Shown here one piece after another: positions 23,469 through 33,831 of a DNA stretch of 64,000 bases. The notes beneath the pieces are model-generated. The model saw only the letters and a list, made by a program, of their open reading frames with translations. It had not been told where the DNA came from and ran no database searches. The position numbers and the translations under genes were made by a program. This stretch comes from Plantago major (Eukaryota; Streptophyta; Magnoliopsida; Lamiales; Plantaginaceae). Where the stretch lies: assembly GCA_026545765.1 (NCBI GenBank), contig CM048840.1:56482580-56546579 (forward strand), given 5' to 3'. Numbering within the stretch: position 1 is the first letter of the stretch; every line of letters begins with the position of its first letter.

Positions 23469-23547
23469 CTGTGAGTAGAAAGTGTTATGTTTTTAGAAAA
23501 ATGATCAGAGTACCATTGTGAAGAATAAAGATATATGAGATATATAC
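23469..23547 (-). other. Intron 3 of ORF4 (S2 copy)
   Basis: 79 bp, GTATATATC to ACTCACAG, phase 0, with in-frame stops if read through. Confidence 0.65.
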
Positions 23548-23658
23548 AATCTCAATAGAAGGCTCAGATACTTGTTCCTCAGAGACTTTGTGAGTCTCTG
23601 GTTGATTCCCTGATGAGTTAGGCTTCTCAGCTTCATCATTTTTCTTCTCAGTTGGAGC

Positions 23659-23738
23659 CTATTAGAAACAAACACTTAGTTAGTCAAGTGTGTATAAAAG
23701 ATATCTGAAAAGTCATGTCTTAAGAAACTAATTTCCAC
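23659..23738 (-). other. Intron 2 of ORF4 (S2 copy)
   Basis: 80 bp, GTGGAAATT to TTCTAATAG, phase 0, not a multiple of three. The donor lacks the A at position 3 that S3 retains (GTAAATG). Confidence 0.65.
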
Positions 23739-23846
23739 CTGTATTACCAGCTCAGGTTCCTTAAGTGGTGAGGTTATGGGAGTCTCCTTCTCAGTTTCTA
23801 AGGCAAGCTTTGCAGCTTCCTCTTGTTCTTTTGTTTCTAATTCCGC

Positions 23847-23926
23847 CTGTAACAAAGAAATTTTTATAAGTAACAAGATTTATAAACATAAAATATCACA
23901 AGTAGAGAGTTAGACCATTCAGCTAC
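23847..23926 (-). other. Intron 1 of ORF4 (S2 copy)
   Basis: 80 bp, GTAGCTGAA to TTTGTTACAG, phase 0, with in-frame stops. Confidence 0.65.
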
Positions 23927-24600
23927 CTGAGTAGTGTCAGGCTGATTGGTCTCTGGAACTTGTTACCCTTTTATGCTTTGGTCTTGTTGTTCAATTTCAG
24001 CTTCTTTGTTTGAAGTTTCAGGTACTTTAGACCTTTCCTGAGTGTGCAACTCAGTTGCCTCCCCTGGTTGATCATTCTGAGCAGATGCCTCAGTTTGATC
24101 ACTCTCATTGAGTTGGGGAACCTGTTCTTTTACAGGATTTTCTTCAGCAAGGAAAGATGCTGGTATCTCATGATGTAACTCAAGTATCATCTCAACAGCA
24201 TCCACTATTGGCTGTTGTGGTTGGTGTGGTGATTCTGATCTGGATGAAGAAGGTGATGCTGTATGGGGCCTATCCAGATCTACTTGAGACAGACTTTTAT
24301 GTGTTGAGGCAATGGCAATATCCTCCAACACTAAGTTGCCACTCATCAGAGCAACTTCAATGTGCTTAAGTGTTACTTGCTCTGATGGTGTGTTTTGTCC
24401 AGTTACCTTGGACACAGTTGCTTCTTCAGCAACCTTTGAACTAGTTGCCTTCTCAGCAACCTCTGCACTTGTTGCTCTTTCAGCAACCTTGGGGATTATG
24501 GATTCCCCCTCATCTTCAGATTCTTCATCGAAATCTGGGACTGAATTATCAACAATCCCTGGTGCTTCTGCAGAGAGTGTTTGAAGTTTCTCACTGCTTT

Positions 24601-25171
24601 TATCAGCATTGATTACTGAGAATTGATCTCATCTGTTAAGATCAAATGCCCAATTCATCAAGGGTCACGATTGCTTCTTCAGCAATGATCACAATCAGTA
24701 ATTGTAATTGTGCCCAATTAATGAAATTTGGCGTAAGGCTTTCTAAATCACATCTCTTTTCTGTGACTAGGGGACAGTCTTTGGACTGATGTAGTCAGTT
24801 CAGAGACTGTGTAACTCAACATGAAAATGGAAAGATACAAAACACCAGAGATGTAGTTGACTGAATATAGTTGTAACACATTTCTCTTTTTGTGTTCCCC
24901 CTCACTAAGTGATCTAGATATCTGAGTACTTGTCTCATAAATCTTCAAATAGTCATTTTACCCTTTAACCTTTTATATCTGAGTGCCCGTCTCAGATATC
25001 TTTTTGTTATGTGTTTCACCTTTTGTTTTTGATATTCTGGATTTATGTTCCAGATATCTTATCTCGTCCTTTTTCTTTCTCAATCATACTGAGTTCCTAT
25101 CTCAGATACGCTTTTGCCTTGAATATCTGGATGCCTGTTCTAGATATCTTTCCCCTTTCTGAGTTTCCGTC
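24601..25171 (-). other. pol-ORF4 spacer of S2 with hairpin array
   Basis: Non-coding spacer. Six 19-nt dyads of 6-bp stem and 7-nt loop lie at 24921-24939, 24978-24996, 25036-25054, 25088-25106, 25126-25144 and 25158-25176 (the last reaches slightly past the spacer). In the RNA sense the stems alternate between TCTGAG/CTCAGA and TCTGGA/TCCAGA types; some have one mismatch. Loops are mostly A-C/T-rich-GGNA-like. The 24620-24720 part matches 59100-59210 of S3. Confidence 0.65.
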
Positions 25172-27708
25172 TCAAAGATTAGAACATTTCAATTCCTTTG
25201 GAAGCTCCATTAACCCAAGACTATGTCTCAAGGTTAAGAACCTGCTTTCTTGCAAAGGCTTTGTAAAGATATTTGCAAGTTGGTCTTCAGTACCACTCTT
25301 GAGTATCTCTATATTGCCTTTTTCAACATGGTCTCTAATGAAGTGGTGTCTAACATCAATGTGCTTTGTTCTTGCATGAAATTTAGGATTCTGAGTTATG
25401 GCAGTAGCACTTGTGTTGTCACAGCAAATTGGAGTTTTCTCTTCATTGATCTCATAGTCTTTGAGTTGTTGTTGTATCCACAATATCTGTGAAGCACAAC
25501 ATCCAGCAGCAATGTATTCAACCTCTATGGTAGATGTGGCAATTGAGTTTGTTTCGTGCTGAACCATGATATTAATCTGGCACCAAGAAATTGACAAGTT
25601 CCTGAGGTGATTTTTCTATCAAGCAATGATCCAGCATAGTCATCATCAGAATAGCCAACTAAACTCAATCCACTGTCTTTTGGATACCACAATCCAACTT
25701 ATACAGTACCCTTTACATACCTTAATATTTTCATAGCAATGTTGTAGGGTGATTGCATTGGATTTGTCTGAAATCTAGCACACACTCCAACTGCATATTG
25801 AATATCAGGTCTACTTGCAGTGAGGTACAGTAGAGACCCAATCAACTTCCTATACTTGTGTTCTTCAACACTCTTTTCAGATTCAGTATAGGTCATTTTG
25901 GTTCCAATGCTCATAGGTATCTTAGCATTCTTTTCAGAAGGCTTTAGATTAAACTTGTTGAGCATATCCTTTGCATACTTTGTTTTACTAATGAATATTC
26001 CATCATTAAGTTGCTTGACTTGCAATCCTAGGAAGTAGTTTAATTCTCCCATCCTGCTCATCTCAAATTTACTTTTCATGAGCTCAGCAAAGTCTACACA
26101 AAGTGGCTTGTCTTTAGATCCAAATATAATGTGATCAACATATACTTGAGCTAAAAGTATTTTCCCTTTATGGTTCAAAGTAAAGAGTGTTTTATCAACA
26201 TCTCCTTTCTTGAAGCCACTTTCTAGCAAGTATTTGGCTAAAGTATCATACCATGCTCTCGGAGCCTGTTTTAGTCCATACAGAGCTTTCTGAAGCTTAT
26301 AAACCAATCTACTTTCTGTGGAAACCTCAAAGCCTAGTGGTTGTCCAACATAGACTTCTTCAGCAAGTTCACCGTTTAGTAATGCACTTTTAACATCCAT
26401 CTGATAAACTTTAAAGTCATTATGATCTGCAAAGGCTAGAAATAGTCTAATTGCATCCAATCTTGCAACTGGAGCATATGACTCGTCAAAATCTAGTCCT
26501 TTTGTCTGGGTGAATCCCTTGGCAACCAACCTTGCTTTGTTTCTGGTTATTTCACCAGAATCATTCATTTTATTTCTGAAAACCCACTTTGTTCCAATTA
26601 CAGATATTCCATCAACAAATGGAACCAGTTTCCAGACTTTGTTTCTCTCAAATTGATCCAACTCTTCTTGCATTGCAGAGATCCAATCTTGATCCTTCAA
26701 TGCTTCTTCTATAGTTTTAGGTTCAATATTTGAGATGAAACATCCATAAAGAGAGTCAGCAATTGCTCTCCTAGTTCTAACTCCTTGGTCTAAAGGACCA
26801 ATCACATCCTTGGTAGGATGATTTCTTATCCATTTCATAATGGGGTTTGAACTAGTAGGATCAATATCATTTTGATCTGAATGTGAATCTATATGATCTT
26901 GATAGGATACTTGTGCAATATCTGAAATATCTGGCACATGGAAAATGCCATGGATATCTGACACTTTTTCATTGTTAGAGATATCTGGAATTTGATTTTC
27001 AGCAATCTCATTCTCAGAAACCTCTTCATGATGAAGGTTCTCAGTAACTTTTTCCATTTCTGGAATTCTCATAGGAAATTCTTCATCATGTCTTAGAGTC
27101 ATCTGGTTGTTACTAAGCAATGGTTGCTTTTCATCGTCAGAGTCATCCTCTAAGTGAATGATAGAGTTGTTTTGTTTTGATGATTCTTCTTCAGAATCTT
27201 TAATCATTAGTTCTTTGAACCTATCTGAGAGTTCTTCATTCATGGGTGTTTTCTTGTTTCCTTCGTAAAAGACTACGTGAAAAGATTCTTCAATCTTTTG
27301 CGTTCTTTTGTTGTAGATTCTGTAGGCTTTGCTATTCAGAGAATAACCAAGAAATACTCCTTCATCTGCTTTTGGTTGAAATGTTCTCAAGTATTCTTTT
27401 CCATTGTTAAGAACAAAACATCTGCAACCAAACACCCTTAGATGTTTGATACTTGGGGGTCTACCAATCAAAAGTTCATATGGAGTTTTGTCATGGTGTT
27501 TGTTAATCAAACATCTATTTTGAGTGTAGCAGGCTGTGTTAATAGCTTCAACCCAATAGATTTCACTTATTTCAGTGTCAACAAGCATTGTTCTTGCTGC
27601 CTCTTTTAGGGTCCTATTCTTCCTTTCAGCAACACCATTTTGTTGTGGTGTTCTTACTGAAGATAGTTGATGTTGTATACCTTTGTAGGTACAAAACTCT
27701 TTTATGTA
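25172..27708 (-). pseudogene. Integrase C-terminal half, RT and RNase H of S2
   Basis: A 629-codon frame (25699-27588) carries the integrase C-terminus ([34 protein letters not shown]) and an almost complete RT ([65 protein letters not shown]). The catalytic box reads YVDHIIFG instead of YVDD (S3 has YVDDIIFG), so the enzyme should be inactive. RNase H (25172-25597) lies in a separate frame with EYIAAGCCASQILW, TKHIDVRHHFIRDHVEKG and IFTKPL. A stop follows GTV near 25700. Upstream, NGVAERKNR at about 27630 holds the integrase catalytic Glu. Confidence 0.85.
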
Positions 27709-28530
27709 CTAGTTCACAAACTCAGTACCATGGTCTGTTCTGATTACAGATACCTTGTCAGTTTTCATGACTTCGAGCTTATTCAGCAAGTTGGTTATCT
27801 CAACCCTTGCATCAGATTTATGTTTGAGAAATACAACCCAAGTGAATCTTAAGTAATCATCAACAACAACCAGACCATACTTCTTTCCTGCATAGCTAGT
27901 TACAAAGGATTCAAAAAGATCCATATGTAACATCTGCAGTGGCCTTTCACTGGAGTGTCTAGTAAGACTTGAAAGATGTTTCGGATTGTTTTCCCATTTG
28001 GCAAGCTGAGCATATACCATCTTTTCTATATGCCATTTTGGGTAAACCAACCACCAATTCTTTCTTGGCCAGCTTGTTCAGAGTTTTGAAGTTCAAGTGA
28101 CTCATTCTTTTATGCCATAGCCAATTTTCTTCAGTGTGGCCAGATTGACTCACCATGAGACATTCTTCAGTTGTGGCAGATGCCCAGTCAGCAACATAAA
28201 GATTTCCTTTTCGCCTAGCAACCAAGACTGTCTCTTTGACTCATTGTCTATTACTTTGCATAGTTTTGACTTGATCTTTACAATGTACCCTTTGTCTACC
28301 AACTGACTCATGCTTAGGAGATTATATTTCAATCCCTTTATATGTAGTACTTCAGAGATTGTAAGAGCTCTGAACTTCAGATTGCCAAAACCTATGGTTG
28401 GATTTTCATCTCCTCCATCAAATCTAATAATTGGTCCTTTATCGTATTTTCTGTAGTTAATCAGATTTGCTTTGTCTCCTGTCATGTGCTTCCCACATCC
28501 ACTATCAAAATGCTACACCGGGTTCTTCCT
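27709..28530 (-). pseudogene. Protease and integrase core of S2
   Basis: Protease: FDSGCGKHMTGDK near 28480-28520 with the catalytic DSG intact. Pre-integrase: WHKRMSHLNFKTLNKL and a CxxC-like zinc region (ICSACQMGKQ, about 28010). Integrase core: LHMDLFESF (first Asp), VVVDDYLRFTWV, VIRTDHGTEFVN (second Asp). The frame stops with TAG directly after EFVN, where S3 has CAG (Gln), a C-to-T change. Confidence 0.8.
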
Positions 28531-28563
28531 CGAAGTGTTCTGCACAAGACAGGAAACATGGAG

Positions 28564-29920
28564 TTAGGCTCCCATTCCAACAATGGAACCTTCTGGACTA
28601 AAGAATCTCCCTGTAGGAATCCATTTCTTAATGAACTTCCTTGGGATATTCTTTTGTCTTGTTGGAACATAAGGAGGAATTAAATGATTAGTGTCTTTAT
28701 CATTTAAAGCTCTTTTCCTTCTTGGTGTGTTCCTTGGTGCTCCTCGTGGTGCTTTCAGATACCTGTCAGATTGTTGAGTCTGCTTTTCAGCAAACTTAGC
28801 TTTTCTTGCTAGACTTCTTCTAGCCCTGGCATTCAGAGTGGTCGTAACATGTTCTTTCTTCCACTTCTGATGATTGCTATGCGCAATCCTGGATTTCATC
28901 CACCGTTCTTGCTCTTGTTTATTTCCCGATGGTTTTATAGCCAATGCCATTTCGAGCACCTGGTGCTGTCTAAGTTCTTCAGCTTTGCTAGTCTCGGGAA
29001 CGTCTTTCTTTCCAGAAAACGTGATGTTGGAAAATTTGCCTGCTCCTGCAATTTTTCCTTTCTGAGAGACATAGCACTGTGGGTTATTACACTTTTCAGT
29101 GTTATGTTTCTTTACAGAAATATTTCCAACAGTTTTCTTTTGGGTTATTACACTTTTCAGTGTTATGTTTCTCAGCAATAGTTTGTTCTCTCTGAGTATT
29201 TTCATAGTTGACAATAGCTAAGTGGGAAAAGAGTTCTACTGGAGTGATATTTGGCATTCCTTGGTTGAAATAAAAATACTGAATATGTTCCCAGTTTTGA
29301 TTCAAGCTTCTCACGATAGTCTTAACCTTTTCAGAGTTAGAGTATCTCTCACTTTCACCAAGTGCAGCCATTTCACTCATTATTGTTGTAAATCGGAAAT
29401 CTAGTTCTTCAAGAGTCTCTGTGGGACCTTGTTTAAAGTTTTGGAATTTAAGCTTCAAAACTTCGAACTTATTTTCCTTTGTTTTCTCAATGCCGGCACA
29501 GATTTCTTCAATCAGTTGCCAGGCCACTTTTGCCATTTTTGCACCCCACAGTTTACACTGTATGTGCTCTGGAGCGGAACGTATGATGATATTGTGAGCC
29601 TGACCATCTAGTCGATTTCTCTTGGCATCTTCCGTTGTCCAGAGCTCTCTGGGCTTTGGCTCATAAACAATTTGACCAGTAGGTCTTCCACTGGTTGAAG
29701 CACCTGTTTGTGAGGAACCACCACTTGGTTCTTTATCAGTGGGAACTCTGTCTCTACCATTGGAAACCTCCATGACCTGCTTGAGTTGTTGAATGACTAT
29801 GGGGCCATTCTTTATTACTTCGATCATTTCGTCACTGATGGCTTTTAGGTGGAGCATCATGTTGTTCCTCCATTTCTCATAATTCTCTGGCTTGAGAATT
29901 GGAGCGTCACTTAAAGACAT
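28564..29920 (-). pseudogene. gag of S2
   Basis: The frame starts MSLSDAPILKPENYEKWRNNM, the copia gag (UBN2-type) N-terminus, and runs 272 codons to 29102. The region EKHNTEKCNNPQCYVSQKG, a Cys/His segment in the nucleocapsid position, is hit by a 61-bp tandem duplication (repeat words at 29081 and 29142), which shifts the frame. The following 216 codons (28564-29214) hold a basic Arg/Lys-rich nucleocapsid and linker ending near the protease. Confidence 0.8.
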
Positions 29921-30038
29921 CCTGCAGAAAACACACTAAATAGACAAATCAAGTGTAGGTGAAAAGCAGTTAGTGGGCACTTATCTGGGATCTAGGTTCA
30001 GTGCAAAAGGCTTGGGAACCTCTTGCGCTGATACCACT
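29921..30038 (-). other. Leader and primer-binding site of S2
   Basis: The site TGGTATCAGCGCAAGAGG (30020-30037 on the - strand) lies next to the 5' LTR end. Its first nine bases match the 3' end of initiator methionine tRNA complement, as in most copia elements. The gag ATG follows after about 100 bp. Confidence 0.75.
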
Positions 30039-31612
30039 TGTTGGTCCAGATAAATAGTCTTTTACAACTTTTGTCGATAAACACAATTTCTCAGATATCT
30101 GTGAAGATATCTGATACTTAATTTCAGAGAGCGGAAGATATCTGTGATAAGTGAACGTGCTCAGCAAGATATAAGTGTGTATATACTCAGCAAGGTAAAT
30201 AAAGCAAGTAATAAGTTGCAGAAAGTAAATAACACAGATCTTGATAGTGGTATCTGAGGGTGGCGTAATCCCTCAACTAATCCACTCGCCCTTTCTCAGG
30301 ACTTGAAATTCACTAGGATAGATATTGAGTTCTCCTTACAATAAACCTATCCCTTAATTTCCTTTTACACTAGGTTCCCAACCAAGTGTTCCCCCTGAGT
30401 TATTCCCCGGCTTTCTCAGCCAAGTACTTCCTGTACTCAGAAACCTTTGAGCTATTCCTTAGTTTCCCAAACTAAGTACTTCCTATGCTCAGTAACCTTG
30501 GAGTTATTCCTTAGTTTCCCAAACTAAGTACTTCCTGTACTCCATGCCGTTTGAGGTGTTGGTTAAGGTAGTTTGTCAGGTGAGTAGTCTTAATAACTTT
30601 CTCAGTTATGTAGGAATACTCTATAGAACAAGAATCACTTAACACACTTCACAATGTTTGGTGATATGTTCTTTACTGACCTAAGTATGATAAATCTTCT
30701 AGAGAATGAAACTTACATACTTGATCTTTTGATTCAACTCCTTCACAGATAGCAATGCTTGTGAAGGACCAGGACACTTAGAACTTTCGTGCTACTTAGA
30801 ATTCAAGAACTTGGTCGCAACAGTAAGCTAGTGAATAAGTAGATTGAAGGCTTGTATGCTTGAAAGAAGAAGTTCGTAGATGTAAGTTCTTGGTGTGTTC
30901 AGTGTGTGTTCAGGCATTCTAAGTGTTGATATTTATAGTTTAAAATCATGCCGTTTGAATAGTATCCGTTACGCTTAATGAAATTCAAACTATTGGTATC
31001 TGTAAATAGTACTGCAGAAGATGTTGTCTCTTTTCAGAGATTTCCTCTTTTGGTAAGATGTCTCTGTCTGCGCATTTATTGCATTGTACTATTTTTGTCC
31101 TGTAGTGCGAACGGAACTATGCATGCTTTCTGAAGCATTTCATGTCCCTTTCCAGAGACCTTCACATCTTCATATACCTGTTGAAACATGGTTTCCCAGA
31201 AAAATAGTTCTATCCAGGGTATCTAAGTGTAGATATCTGTAGGCACTTTTCCTCGTTCAGAAACCTTGTATTTTCAGATATCTTTTGCAAAACTTGTTTA
31301 TTGAAAAACACTTGTTTATTCAAGATATCTGGACATAGGTATCTGATGACCTTCGTCTTCAGCAATCTTCTGCAGTTTTCAAAAGTTCAAAATTTGTTGA
31401 ACTCTCCTGCTGGATGCCTTCTTCTTGGTCTTCTTCAAAGATATAAAAATTACATTCAGAAACCTGACATCCTATATAAGATTTGCTAGACTAACATACT
31501 TAGTGATTTTCCTATTTTACAGTGTTCAAGTGAACCAAGAGTACTAACCACCATTCCAAGCTAAGATAAGTCATTATGTTGCTGATCAAAATCTACACAG
31601 ATATTCCTAAAA
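30039..31612 (-). repeat. 5' LTR of S2
   Basis: A 1,574-bp LTR. It contains the TATA box (30930-30937), three leader tandem repeats (30396-30543), and lacks the G-run segment near the U5 end that its partner keeps. The outer end reads ATTCCTAAAA instead of ATTCCTAACA, one change in the terminal dinucleotide region. Confidence 0.88.
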
Positions 31613-32001
31613 TGTACCGTGATGTGATTATTGACAATTCTCACCTTGTGCCTAGTTTGTTTTGATGTTTCAGGTTTGATCATAACAGCCCTATGTGTCC
31701 TTTCGATGTTATGGATGTGTCTTTTTGTTATCCTTATAAGGGGGAGAAGTTTGAAACCTGCTGTTGTTTTGTTTTTCCTGCTGTTATTTTGTTTTTCTGA
31801 ACTAATTCTCGTGGACGTAACCTTTGCTACTTTAGTCTGGCGCTTACTTTTGTCTAACTTATTTTGTTATGACTTTGAGTACTTAGTATTATTATCTATG
31901 TTTCCTAATTCAGGGGGAGTAAATACTCAGTACGTTTTGTATAGAGTGTTCTGATTTTTCAGCAGGTTAGGTATTGTGAAGGAATGCAAAAAGGGGGAGA
32001 A
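31613..32001 (+). other. 3' non-coding tail of C1, right part, with PPTs
   Basis: Continuation of the C1 tail after S2. Three further purine tracts are seen: AAGGGGGAGAAG (31739-31750), CAGGGGGAGTAAA (31911-31923) and AAAAAGGGGGAGAA (31988-32001). The last abuts the LTR start TGAAAGTG and is the functional polypurine tract by position. Together with the tract at 18201 this makes four copies upstream of one LTR. Confidence 0.7.
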
Positions 32002-32184
32002 TGAAAGTGCAGACTTAGGTTGAATATTGCTGCAGTACTAATTTCGTTTAGTATTGTCAAAATATTAGTTGTCTGTCACTAGACATTACATTTATGGATT
32101 TCACATTACTTCACTTTAATATAGTTCCACGTTTTTATTTAGTCTTAGCAAGTTTAACAGGTTTCGATGTCTAATGGAGAAGAG

Positions 32185-33540
32185 TGATGTGACAATGAAA
32201 TTTGCGATATGGCATACTTTTAGACCCTCGTTTTGAGCCTTAGATGCAATATTTATGTTGTTTTATGGTCATTTATCAACTTTGCGTGTTTTATGCAGGT
32301 CATGATCGCGGTTTTGAGGATTTGCAAGATTTCAGGCACCAAAACGGCATAATTGTGCCAAATCGAGACATTGAAGCAAATACGCTGGATCAACCATTGC
32401 ACGGAGTTCGAGGATTCAAATCATGTCATGCGACAACTGATGCGATGATAATTGAAGCCGGAACAACTTTGTAGAAGACCACTTTTCGAAGAAACGGAGT
32501 TACGAAGCCCGAAATTGAAGAACGTAGATTTGCAGATAGAAGCTAAAGAAGTCGACGACAGCGGTCCGTAGGGGACCGCATAGAGGGTGACTACGGCCCC
32601 TTAGCGTCCGCAGTGATGTTGCTGATTTTCCTGGGCTGTTTTTCCTGGCCTGTCAGTCTGAGGACCGCCTTCCTAAACCTTCCTTATTGAAGAATGGCGG
32701 TTTGGAGGTTAGATTTCACCTATAAATAAGATCTCAGGGGTCTCAGATTACACACAGCTCACAAAGCAACTCTCCTAGAGAGATAAATAGTCAGTTGTCG
32801 AAGAGAGAGAAACAGTCCTCGGGGAGGTGAAACCCCAACCCGCTGGCCGTCAGGCACCCAGACGAAGGAGAAGACACCAGGAGTAGCAGCACGAAGACAT
32901 CAGGATCATCAAAGACTAAGCTTTTCTTCCTTTCTTTTAGATTTTAATTTCTGTTCTTAGATTACTATGGGTAGCTAATTTTCTTTTGTAAAGGCGAACC
33001 GTCGTAACTCCGGTTTTGCTACTTCTTTACATACCGGGAGATGTTAATGGAATAGTTATTGGACATAAATCATAGTTGTACAACTCTATACACACTTCGA
33101 GGTGTGATGTTTCTACTAACGTGACAGGAGTAGTTTCATTGATCTGAGTAGGGGTACTCGTGCCGACTGCGCCTTAGGACCATAGTATTATGCCCTGCTG
33201 TCGTTAGAGGTAACTGCATAGGAATCTAGCTAGAAAGTTGGGAGTAGCATAGTAGAGGGAGGTTGGGGAACCTTTACGCCTGTCTATTATTAATTTACAA
33301 CAAAGCAATTTCGGGTTTACTTTTCTGAATATTCTGAGATTAAAAACGTTTACTTTTCTGCATTCAATTACATCGTTATTTGCTTATTCCTATGCTAAGT
33401 GTCCGCGGAGAACGACATCCCGAGTCAACTTTCCGCTATAAACTGTGGATTTGAAGACTTCTGACTTATAAATTTAATCTTGATTGTATTTAGGTTTTGC
33501 AGATTCTACAACGGAAAATGAAATTCCTAAGTGCGCATCA
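32185..33540 (+). mobile_element. Solo LTR, Athila/Tat-like gypsy
   Basis: A 1,356-bp LTR beginning TGATGTGACAATG and ending GTGCGCATCA. It is flanked by AAGAG (32180-32184) and AAGAT (33541-33545), a 5-bp duplication with one change. It interrupts the C1 3' LTR, whose halves align across it. A TATA box (TATAAATA, 32721-32728) and a GGTAGCTAA word near 32970, similar to the GAGTAGCTAA of the G3 LTR, support LTR identity. No internal region remains, so unequal recombination between two LTRs is likely. Confidence 0.8.
32721..32728 (+). promoter_or_regulatory. TATA box of solo LTR
   Basis: TATAAATA followed by a TCAGATTACACACAGCTCACAAAG-like start region, typical of gypsy LTR core promoters. 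The LTR could still drive a transcript into the flanking C1 LTR. Confidence 0.5.
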
Positions 33541-33831
33541 AAGATCTATTGGTGTTCAAATGCTAGAAGACATTGAAGAAGGAGAGGAATAAGAATCCTA
33601 ATTGAAGAAGGATTTCTAGTTATCGAAGAAGGATTCCAATTGTATTCCTACAAGGATTCTATGCATGGAAGACTGAGAAGAACAAGGAGAAGAACATGGT
33701 GATTCGACCTGCTCAAGACTTTCAATCAAGATAGAACTATTGAACTAGTTGGATTAATATTTACAACTATATATACTAGTCGATAGGTTCTTAGATGATT
33801 AGACAAGCTTTTACGTTCAACATAGATATTC

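Larger units (their letters stand above)
20272..24600 (-). pseudogene. ORF4 (env-position ORF) of S2
   Basis: Homologous to ORF4 of S3. The N-terminal domain is missing: sequence corresponding to about 57550-59100 of S3 is deleted, joining the middle of ORF4 to upstream non-coding DNA near 24600-24660. Remaining exons in coding order are up to 23927, then 23846-23739 (108 bp), 23658-23548 (111 bp), 23468-23316 (153 bp), 23232-23119 (114 bp), and a long exon from 23041. All junctions are phase 0. Damage: TAA at 23963-23965, the donor of intron 4 reads AT (GT in S3), and frameshifts near 22360, 21410 and 20730. The C-terminal block matches that of S1. Function unknown. Confidence 0.75.
18271..31612 (-). 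mobile_element. S2: Sirevirus-like Ty1/copia element with ORF4
   Basis: A 13.3-kb element, - strand: 5' LTR 30039-31612, PBS, gag, protease, integrase, RT, RNase H, hairpin array, ORF4, PPT, 3' LTR 18271-19889. LTR ends are TGTTAG and CCAACA (one mutated base at 31611). Flanks are TGTAA (18266-18270) and TGTAC (31613-31617), a target duplication with one change, and joining the flanks restores the C1 tail. Defects include YVDH in RT, stops, a gag frameshift and loss of the start of ORF4. Confidence 0.9.

Noticed and set aside
31631..32474. Short ORFs with hydrophobic peptides after S2
   Set aside because: They lie in the C1 tail and in the solo LTR, and are not shared by the other copies in a coding way.
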